Below, in pieces: positions 1 through 6,306 of a DNA stretch of 24,651 bases. Source of the stretch: JBCCFX01 sp039029515 (GTDB taxonomy: Bacteria; Planctomycetota; Phycisphaerae; Phycisphaerales; SM1A02); contig JBCCFX010000035.1 of the NCBI GenBank assembly GCA_039029515.1, positions 1 to 24,651 of the forward strand. The letters run 5' to 3'. A program made the position numbers and the translations under genes. Position 1 is the first letter of the stretch. Each line of letters opens with the position of its first letter. The notes below the pieces were generated by a model. It saw only the letters and a program-made list of their open reading frames with translations. It made no database searches and was not told the DNA's origin.

Positions 1-52
1 GCTGGCGTGTTCGGTAAACCTGGTCGACAGGACGAATAACCTCGGAGGCGCC

Positions 53-577
53 ATGGTAGCGTGTATCGGTTTAGTCGCTAACCGAAAATGGGATGAGCTT
101 CTTGCGGTCAAGATTGTCGTTTGGACTAATATGCAGTTGGGGGTATTGAAGTCTGAGACTCCATCGGAGTCGGCATTTGCCGAACTTGCGACGGCTTCAG
201 ATTCGCGCATCGACCTATACGTTGAGTTCAGAGACTCAATCGCTAACTCCGATTCAATTTTGAGTCGACTGGAGTCGAGAGTTGATGCGGACGGGCGCAT
301 CTTTGTGATTGCGAGCATTGACGTCCATGCATCGGCCGAGAGAGTCGTTGAGGCAATCGGTCTTATGATTGACGAAGGTATGCAGGAGGGCCGCAGTTGC
401 ATGGAGAGCGGCCGCCTTGATTCATTTGACCAGAGGAACGAAGAGTGCCGACGCGATGTGATCCTCCAAGTCCTAAACAGGATCGAATGGGCCAATGTTC
501 AAATTCCCGAAACGGGACCACTTCCCGACTGGCTTCTAGAGGAGATCGATAATGACCCTGAAATTGAACTTCTCTGA
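53..577 (+). CDS. Hypothetical protein, possibly 5'-truncated by the window edge
   Basis: A 174-residue acidic, soluble-looking protein with no signal peptide, membrane segment or recognisable motif; I do not recognise the family. Charged helical stretches dominate and the C-terminus is acidic (ends EIELL). The ATG at 53 is preceded by GGAGG at 44-48, only 4 nt away, which is a short spacing. The same frame is open, without a stop, back to position 2, so the gene may begin outside the window and this ATG may be internal. The stop is 12 nt before the next gene, so the two are probably co-transcribed. No function is proposed. Confidence 0.6.
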   Translation: MVACIGLVANRKWDELLAVKIVVWTNMQLGVLKSETPSESAFAELATASDSRIDLYVEFRDSIANSDSILSRLESRVDADGRIFVIASIDVHASAERVVEAIGLMIDEGMQEGRSCMESGRLDSFDQRNEECRRDVILQVLNRIEWANVQIPETGPLPDWLLEEIDNDPEIELL

Positions 578-589
578 ACCGATACCTCA

Positions 590-1006
590 ATGAATGGCCT
601 TGCACTCGAATTTGTGCCCCCGCTTGAAGAATTGCTCGTCGACCAGCAACGAGCTCGTGTCTTTGCAAAGCTTGCTGAGACTGTGCCAACACCGGGCAAC
701 AACTCATTCAAGGACTCAATTGCCCGTTTGACAATTGAGATTGTGCGTTTGAGGGATTGCCCCGAGTATGTCCCGGGTGAGGTGGAACTCGTATCAGAGC
801 CTCGCGAGCGACCTCTCAAGTTCGAGAGCCAGATCGCGAAAGAGCACAAGCCGCAGTTCCTGGCAGAGCACCTGGCTGAAATTGTGACTCACGCACTGTT
901 CCTGGCGGAGGCGAATCTGCAATCCTGGCATGAAGACTGGGTGACGGGCCAATTCAGCGAGCTATTAGACAGAGTGCTGGACGCGCTTGAGCAACCAAGG
1001 CTGTAG
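590..1006 (+). CDS. Hypothetical protein, second gene of a pair
   Basis: A 138-residue soluble-looking protein with predicted helical, charged content (for example EIVTHALFLAEANLQ near residues 96-110) and no signal peptide or known catalytic motif. It begins 12 nt after the stop of the preceding gene, which suggests an operon and a related function. No strong Shine-Dalgarno is visible before ATG 590, so expression may depend on coupling to the upstream gene. It is followed by a hairpin at 1052-1072 that could end the transcript. Family not recognised. Confidence 0.6.
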   Translation: MNGLALEFVPPLEELLVDQQRARVFAKLAETVPTPGNNSFKDSIARLTIEIVRLRDCPEYVPGEVELVSEPRERPLKFESQIAKEHKPQFLAEHLAEIVTHALFLAEANLQSWHEDWVTGQFSELLDRVLDALEQPRL

Positions 1007-1051
1007 GGCAACGTCACTAAAGCCGCCGGCTGGTTGCGAGACTTGTCGCTC

Positions 1052-1076
1052 GGCGGGTGCAGAGAACCCGCCTTAC
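1052..1076. repeat. Palindromic GGCGGGT element, possible terminator
   Basis: A perfect 7-bp inverted repeat, GGCGGGT (1052-1058) and ACCCGCC (1066-1072), separated by 7 nt and followed by TTACACTTCTT. It lies 45 nt after the preceding stop codon and could act as a terminator, although the T-tract is weak. Read on the minus strand it begins GTAAGGCGGGTTC, nearly the same as GTAGGGCGGGTTC at the right edge of the window. This suggests a dispersed REP-like element rather than a gene-specific structure. Confidence 0.55.
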
Positions 1077-1190
1077 ACTTCTTGGCGTTCCTTCTCTCCC
1101 TGTTCCTCGCTTTGCCGTTGTGTATCGCCTCCACATCCCGTACGTTCGATCCATTGAAGATCGTCAACGCGGGGTGTGAGGAGGCGGATC

Positions 1191-2492
1191 GTGAACGGGA
1201 CGTGGAAGAAGTCGATCACAACGTGCGGCATCATCGTGAGCGTGGCTATCGGTGCCATGGCGTTCGCAGGTGCGCCGCCGGAATACACCATCGTCGACCT
1301 CGGGATCATTGATCCCGGTGATGTAGGTGTGCAAGGACTTCGTGTCTCCGAAGGTGGCGTTGCCGTCGGACGAACGTTTGGCTTTTCGAATCAGGCATTC
1401 TCGTGGACGCAAGGTGGCGGTCTGCTGCCGCTTCCGAATCTCGCACCGCGCCCATTCGCTGCCGCGAATGGCGCGAACGATAACAACATCGTCGTCGGGA
1501 CCGCGGCGGCAACGTTCTTCGGTACAAATCCGTTGCCGGTCATCTGGACGAACGGTGTCGTTGCGCCGCTTCCCTTGCCGGTCGGCGAGACGATCGGTCG
1601 TGCAAACGACGTCAACGCGTCAGTCACGGCCGTCGGCTCAGTTGATGGCGGGATCGCGGAGCAGGCCGTGATGTACACAGGCAACGCCGGCGGAAGCGCA
1701 GCCGTCATTGATGCTGTCGCGATTGATGGCAGCACGATGAAGACCGCATTCTCGATCAACGATGATGGCATTGTCGTCGGGATCGGAACGGACCCCAACA
1801 ACGCAGCCCGCAACGTCGGCTGCGTATACAACAGCAATACCGATCGGCTGACTGAAGTTGGTGCGCTCCCCGGTGCAAACGGCGCGCTGTGCTTCCATAT
1901 CAGCAACGCCGGCCATGTGGTCGGCGGGAGCATGCAGAATCAGGGTGCGTCCCAACCGTTCATCTGGACAGAGACCGATGGCATGACGCAGATTCCGCTG
2001 CCGCCCGCGACCTCACAGGGCTCCGCGCGCGGTGTGAACAGTGATGGTTGGGCGGTCGGGACCGCCGGCGGCGCGTTTGCCGTCCCGTTCCTCTATGACG
2101 GCACCACAACCTACGCCGTGCAGGCGCTGATTCCCGTCGGCTCCGGGTGGGACCTCTCGATGAACACATCGTCATCCGCGCTCGGGATCAGCGAAGATGG
2201 CATCATCGTGGGCACCGGGATCTTCAACGGCGAAACGCGTGCCTACGCCGCGATTCCCGTTGACACCGCACCGCCGTGCCCGACCGACTGTGCCCCGGAC
2301 AACGGTGATGGCACGTTCGGCAACGGCGAGACGAACATCGATGATCTTCTCGCGGTCATCAACAGCTTTGGTGATCCCGGTGGTCCGTGCGACAGCGCCC
2401 CGGACAACGGCGATGGCACGTTCGGCAACAACACCGTCAACATCGACGACCTGTTGAACGTCATCAACAACTTCGGCCAGTGTCCCGCCTGA
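1191..2492 (+). CDS. Secreted HAF-repeat protein with two dockerin-like C-terminal units
   Basis: Start GTG 1191 is chosen because AGGAGG at 1179-1184 lies 6 nt upstream; an in-frame GTG at 1176 sits before that site. The 433-residue product opens with KK and a hydrophobic Sec signal peptide ending near AFAG (about residue 26). Residues about 30-355 hold seven HAF-type repeats, each with a core like INDDGIVVG or ISNAGHVVG followed by an aromatic strand (PFIWTETDG, FSWTQGG). Residues about 364-433 are two 35-residue dockerin-like units (NGDGTFGN...NIDDLLAVIN) with acidic Ca-binding-type loops. Likely role: an exported cell-surface or matrix protein. Seven repeats would fit a seven-bladed beta-propeller, which is inference. 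Ligand unknown; no catalytic motif seen. Confidence 0.85.
   Translation: MNGTWKKSITTCGIIVSVAIGAMAFAGAPPEYTIVDLGIIDPGDVGVQGLRVSEGGVAVGRTFGFSNQAFSWTQGGGLLPLPNLAPRPFAAANGANDNNIVVGTAAATFFGTNPLPVIWTNGVVAPLPLPVGETIGRANDVNASVTAVGSVDGGIAEQAVMYTGNAGGSAAVIDAVAIDGSTMKTAFSINDDGIVVGIGTDPNNAARNVGCVYNSNTDRLTEVGALPGANGALCFHISNAGHVVGGSMQNQGASQPFIWTETDGMTQIPLPPATSQGSARGVNSDGWAVGTAGGAFAVPFLYDGTTTYAVQALIPVGSGWDLSMNTSSSALGISEDGIIVGTGIFNGETRAYAAIPVDTAPPCPTDCAPDNGDGTFGNGETNIDDLLAVINSFGDPGGPCDSAPDNGDGTFGNNTVNIDDLLNVINNFGQCPA
2292..2489 (+). repeat. Direct repeat of 105-nt period encoding dockerin-like units
   Basis: GCCCCGGACAACGGTGATGG at 2292 recurs with one change at 2397, giving a 105-nt (35-codon) period. Both copies continue with GCACGTTCGGCAAC and a NID-D-LL-VIN-FG-encoding stretch. 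The copies differ mostly at synonymous and loop positions, consistent with internal duplication of a Ca-binding-type unit. Confidence 0.8.
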
Positions 2493-2514
2493 TGTGATTC
2501 GCTCCAAACCGGGC

Positions 2515-2543
2515 CGGAATCGATCGTTAGAGAGATCGATCGG
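2515..2543. terminator. Hairpin after the HAF-repeat gene
   Basis: ATCGATC (2519-2525) and GATCGAT (2534-2540) form a 7-bp stem around an 8-nt loop. It extends by CCG/CGG across a 2-nt bulge. It starts about 23 nt after the stop at 2492. There is no clear T-tract, so terminator function is uncertain. Confidence 0.35.
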
Positions 2544-2760
2544 CACCTTGATCAATCGCCTCTGGCCTCCTGGTCGCGGTGCAAGCGGTCTCATGGCGCC
2601 GGAGAGCGCGAAAACCACGCAAATTCTCATCAATCAGTCATGGCGAGCTGTCGATACGATGTTAGTATTCAATAACTGTAGTGGCAGCGTGGGTTGCCCG
2701 CAGGCAGACACGATTCGCCATACAGTGCGGCGAACGCAGCATGGTGAAGGAGCTGGGGTC

Positions 2761-5580
2761 ATGAGGCATTCAATCAGTCGAAACGGGCACGCGTGGATCA
2801 TCGCTTTGGTCGCCTTCGCGACGGTTGCGATAGGGCAGCAAGCCCGGGCACAGGATGCGTACTACGTCGTCGAGGTCGGCGATCTCGTGGATGTGGCCGA
2901 GGTGATGCGTCTTCGCGATGCGCACTCGAGACATGGCGTGGGGTGGCGCGACCGAGAATGGATGTACCCGTATGCGACGCTTGATGGACAGGGCGAGATC
3001 TACCTCGTCGGCGCCGATGCCGCGACCAACGGTGGGCGCGGAGGCCTGGAGAGCTTCCGTGTGGCTATGCGTGTTCCCGTCGACACCGATGTGGCCGGCC
3101 AGGTGTTCATCTGGCGGCAGGATGAACGGTCAATGGGCTCTGCACCATTCATCGTGAAATCTTCTGATGCAGACGTGGCGACGCAGGATGCATTCCTCGA
3201 CATCAAAGCTGTCCACTACGAACGATTGCTTGGTCGCGATACACCAGGCGCGGCGTGGTTCCGGTTTCAGGCCGAACAGGCCCGCTCCGCGCGCGGCGAA
3301 GTCGTGGAAGATACGCAGCCGCCCGCGCCACGTCGCTGGGGTGCACCCACAGAAATGGAACGTACTTTTGCGCTCATGAGCGGTGGCCGAGCATTGAGCG
3401 AGAATCTTCAGCTTGATCGACTGCTGCCGGTCGCGACGCCGGACCTCAAGACAGTTGACGTCGACTCGATTGACGGAATCACCGTGCGCGAGTTTGACTG
3501 GACATCGTTGGTCAACGGTTTGTCACCAGAGACTGATGCGCTCGCGGAATCTATTCCCGCCGACCAGCATGCGGTGTTCTTTGATTCCATGGAAGCGTTG
3601 ATTCGCGTGTTTGATGAAGCTGCCGCGAACGGTGCGCCGGTGCTGCAGGCCATCGAACCTCGCGCGGAGGATGCGCGATCACGGCAGCGGTACGAAGAGC
3701 AATTGTGCCTGCCGCTTGATGCGCTGGCCCGGCAACTTGGTCCTCGGTTGGTCGACGCCGTCGCGATGACCGGCTCGGATCCCTATCTGCGAACCGGTAC
3801 CGATGTTGCCGTCCTATTTGACGCGAAGAACGAGAATGCGTTGATGTCCGCGATTGCGGCATCGATTGAGATGAATCGCGCGCGCGTGGACGACGCTGAG
3901 TTTGTCGCAGGTGATGTGCTCGGTGTCGCATACACCGGAGCGAAATCTCCCGACCGACGCATCTGCGCGTATCAGGCTCGAATTGGCGATGCAATCGTCG
4001 TGACGAACTCGCTGACGCAGCTCGAGCGTTTGGTCCGTGTGCATGCTGGCGACGACGTCGCCCTCGGATCGCTTGACGAATACATCTACTTCCGCGATCG
4101 CTATCCACGCGGGGCTGAAAACGAGACCGCGCTGGTGATCGTCTCCGATGCCACGATTCGTCGATGGTGCGGCCCGCGATGGCGCATCGGCACATCACGC
4201 CGCACGCGCGCAGTGGCTGTGATGTCCGACGTTCAGGCTGCGTTCGTCGACCCCATTGCATCCGGGACAGTCACCGCGGGACCGATTCATCAGGAGCGTC
4301 CGTTGCCCGATGGTGAATCGCTGTCGCTGACGCCGTCTGGTGTCGTGTCGACCACATACGGTTCGATGCTCTTCCAGACGCCCATCGTTGAGATGGATCT
4401 TGACATGGTGACCAAGAAGGAAGCCGACTTGTACGTCGAGTGGCGCGATCGGTATCAGCGGCGCTGGCGCAATGCGTTCGATCCGATCGCCATTCGAATC
4501 GATGTGCGTGAAGATGCGCTGGCGATGGACATGACGGTCATGCCACTCATCGATGGCACGTCGTACCGTGAGTTCCGCGAGATCACCGGCGATGCGGCGA
4601 TTGCACCGGATGCAGGCGACCGGCATGCTGACTCCATTCTGCATGCTGCCATGGCGCTCGACCGAAACTCCGAGATGGTGCGCATGTATTCCGGGCTTGC
4701 CGCCGGCATGGCACCGCAGCTCAAGGTTGAACCTTTGAGTTGGCTGGGCGATTCGATCGCGGTCTACGTCGATCAGGATCCGATCTGGGATACGATTGCG
4801 AAGGAAGATCGGCCGGAACGATTCATCGAAGAAAACCTGTCATCGCTCCCGCTGGTGATTCATGCGGAAGTCGATAGTGGATTGAAGCTCGCGGCGTTTC
4901 TTGCCGGCGTTCGCGCGTTCATCGATCAGACTGCACCGCAGATGACCGTGTGGAAGAACCTGACCTACAACGATGTGCCGTACGTCCGCGTTGCGCCATC
5001 CGAGCGCGCGAAGGCTGACGATGATGAACTCGAGAACCTTGCGATCTACTATTCAGCGAGCGGTGATGCCCTGATCGTGACGACCCATGAGGCGGCACTC
5101 TTCCGCGCACTTGATCGACAGGCCACGCGCCTCAATACAGTGCCATCCGAGGGTGCAAGCACTGACGTTGTCGCTCCATGGCTGGGCGATTCGGTTGCGC
5201 TTCAGGTGAGCGAAGACATCATGCCGGTCCTGCAGGCGCTGTTTGACGAGGAGATTCGACGATCGATGGAATACGCGGCGTGGGGCAACATCGCGATTCT
5301 CAACGAGTGGAAGCGCCGATATCCGGATCGTGATCCGGTCGCTGTGCACGAGATGCTCTGGCAGCGTCGCCTGATCTGCCCGGCGGGCGGAACGTATCAA
5401 TGGAACGATGCCTGGCAGACGATGGAGTCGACGGTACTCGGTCATCCGGGACAACCGCGAGAAGATGTTGGTTTGCCGAACGCGCTTCGTGGCATCAAAG
5501 CGCTGAACGCGGGAATCACGTTCGAGGGCGATGACGGACTTCGAGCCCGCGCAGAACTCCTGCGGGCATCGGATCGCTGA
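2761..5580 (+). CDS. Large exported protein of unknown function with an internally repeated module
   Basis: The frame opens at 2494, but ATG 2761 is preceded by AAGGAG at 2747-2752 (8-nt spacing) and starts a good Sec signal peptide (hydrophobic IIALVAFATVAIG, then ARA-Q near residue 30). The mature protein is soluble-looking with no second membrane segment. Two regions share the pattern of a strand-helix followed by a GDA-IVVT-type strand and an ALFRAL/LERLV-type helix, at about residues 348-427 (RIGDAIVVTNSLTQLERLV) and 698-786 (SGDALIVTTHEAALFRALDR). GDSIAVYV (about 663) and GDSVALQV (about 809) also recur. The style recalls DUF3352-like repeat proteins, but this is only a resemblance. It lies after the HAF gene with a 268-nt gap and convergently with the pseudopilin gene. 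Probably periplasmic or surface located. Confidence 0.75.
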   Translation: MRHSISRNGHAWIIALVAFATVAIGQQARAQDAYYVVEVGDLVDVAEVMRLRDAHSRHGVGWRDREWMYPYATLDGQGEIYLVGADAATNGGRGGLESFRVAMRVPVDTDVAGQVFIWRQDERSMGSAPFIVKSSDADVATQDAFLDIKAVHYERLLGRDTPGAAWFRFQAEQARSARGEVVEDTQPPAPRRWGAPTEMERTFALMSGGRALSENLQLDRLLPVATPDLKTVDVDSIDGITVREFDWTSLVNGLSPETDALAESIPADQHAVFFDSMEALIRVFDEAAANGAPVLQAIEPRAEDARSRQRYEEQLCLPLDALARQLGPRLVDAVAMTGSDPYLRTGTDVAVLFDAKNENALMSAIAASIEMNRARVDDAEFVAGDVLGVAYTGAKSPDRRICAYQARIGDAIVVTNSLTQLERLVRVHAGDDVALGSLDEYIYFRDRYPRGAENETALVIVSDATIRRWCGPRWRIGTSRRTRAVAVMSDVQAAFVDPIASGTVTAGPIHQERPLPDGESLSLTPSGVVSTTYGSMLFQTPIVEMDLDMVTKKEADLYVEWRDRYQRRWRNAFDPIAIRIDVREDALAMDMTVMPLIDGTSYREFREITGDAAIAPDAGDRHADSILHAAMALDRNSEMVRMYSGLAAGMAPQLKVEPLSWLGDSIAVYVDQDPIWDTIAKEDRPERFIEENLSSLPLVIHAEVDSGLKLAAFLAGVRAFIDQTAPQMTVWKNLTYNDVPYVRVAPSERAKADDDELENLAIYYSASGDALIVTTHEAALFRALDRQATRLNTVPSEGASTDVVAPWLGDSVALQVSEDIMPVLQALFDEEIRRSMEYAAWGNIAILNEWKRRYPDRDPVAVHEMLWQRRLICPAGGTYQWNDAWQTMESTVLGHPGQPREDVGLPNALRGIKALNAGITFEGDDGLRARAELLRASDR

Positions 5581-5597
5581 AATCAAAGCCGTCTCGA

Positions 5598-6086
5598 TCA
5601 ATCGGCCAGAATGTAGTAGTAGCGACCGCCGTCGATGCGCTGGAATGCGCCGGCGGCGAGATCGCCATCATCCAGCATCGCGTCAATCGTCGCCATGTAC
5701 GCATCGTTCTGCGTGTCGCCACTGCCGTCAAAGTGCACGCCGATGGCGGCCGTCACGCCGTACGAACCGAGCTCGGTGTCCCAGACGCCACCGATTGGTG
5801 TAACGCTATTGAAGTTGTTCTCGTCGACATAGACATCGAGGCCGGCGGGAATGACGCCGGATGAACCATCGGCGGGATATGCACCGTTATCAATGCGATA
5901 TCGCTGCACAGCCTTGACGTACGTCTTCAGGCTGGACACGAATGAGGTCTTGCGGGCATCATCGGTCGTACCGCTGATCGCGGGCACGGTGATCGCCGAG
6001 AGCACGCCGAGAATGACCACGACGATTAGAATTTCCATCAGCGTGAACGCACGCGAGGATGCAGTGTGATTGACGCGGTTCGTCAT
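5598..6086 (-). CDS. Type II secretion/type IV pilin-like pseudopilin
   Basis: Product of 162 residues. The N-terminus MTNRVNHTASSRAFTLMEIL carries the prepilin signature: a short basic leader, cleavage before Phe, Glu at mature position 5, then the hydrophobic helix ILIVVVILGVLSAITVPAI. The residue before the cleavage site is Ala rather than the canonical Gly. The C-terminal half is a small globular domain with a GspG-like NGAYPAD segment. The ATG at 6086 is preceded by AAAGGA about 10 nt upstream; an earlier TTG at 6107 is less likely. It would be processed by a prepilin peptidase and assembled into a pseudopilus or pilus. No other secretion or pilus gene lies in the window, so it is an isolated unit whose machinery must be elsewhere. 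It is divergent from the lipoprotein gene and ends 17 nt from the convergent gene on its left. Confidence 0.88.
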   Translation of the reverse strand: MTNRVNHTASSRAFTLMEILIVVVILGVLSAITVPAISGTTDDARKTSFVSSLKTYVKAVQRYRIDNGAYPADGSSGVIPAGLDVYVDENNFNSVTPIGGVWDTELGSYGVTAAIGVHFDGSGDTQNDAYMATIDAMLDDGDLAAGAFQRIDGGRYYYILAD

Positions 6087-6291
6087 GATGTCAGGTTCCT
6101 TTCGCAACGCATGTTCATCGTCTGATCGGATCGATCGAGTTCGAAGGCGATATCAGTCAATCGGACCCGTTCCGGACCGCATGGTCGCGTTGTCTTGCCC
6201 AGGCCGCACAGATGGGCGGGACTTCGATACGGGGATGGGATTGGGAAACAGGAGATCTGGCGCGTGCGGCAGCGTCAAACGGTCCTCGCCG

Positions 6292-6306
6292 TACAATCCA
6301 CACATG
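6292..6306 (+). promoter_or_regulatory. Candidate -10 box of a leaderless transcript
   Basis: TACAAT at 6292-6297 lies 6 nt before ATG 6304, which places the expected transcription start at or next to the start codon. No Shine-Dalgarno is visible upstream of this ATG, so leaderless translation is plausible. No good -35 hexamer is seen at the expected distance. Confidence 0.35.

Noticed and set aside
2172..2633. 153-codon minus-strand frame across the end of the HAF gene
   Set aside because: Its repetitive VVDVDGVVAERAIAVVRG-type product is just the reverse reading of the dockerin-coding repeat.
2494..2760. N-terminal extension of the 939-residue protein
   Set aside because: It begins 1 nt after the preceding stop without a ribosome site and would bury a clear signal peptide preceded by AAGGAG at 2747-2752.
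3551..4261. 236-codon minus-strand open frame inside the 939-residue protein gene
   Set aside because: Very Arg/Ser-rich translation, no start signals, fully covered by the supported plus-strand gene.
6162..6178. Two CGGACC hexamers 11 nt apart in the divergent promoter region
   Set aside because: One-turn spacing is suggestive of tandem operators, but hexamers of this composition are frequent in this GC-rich sequence and no further copies or palindromes support it.
6070..6303. N-terminal extension of the CRTAC1-like protein
   Set aside because: The extension would place the lipoprotein signal 78 residues inside the protein and overlaps the pseudopilin start on the other strand.
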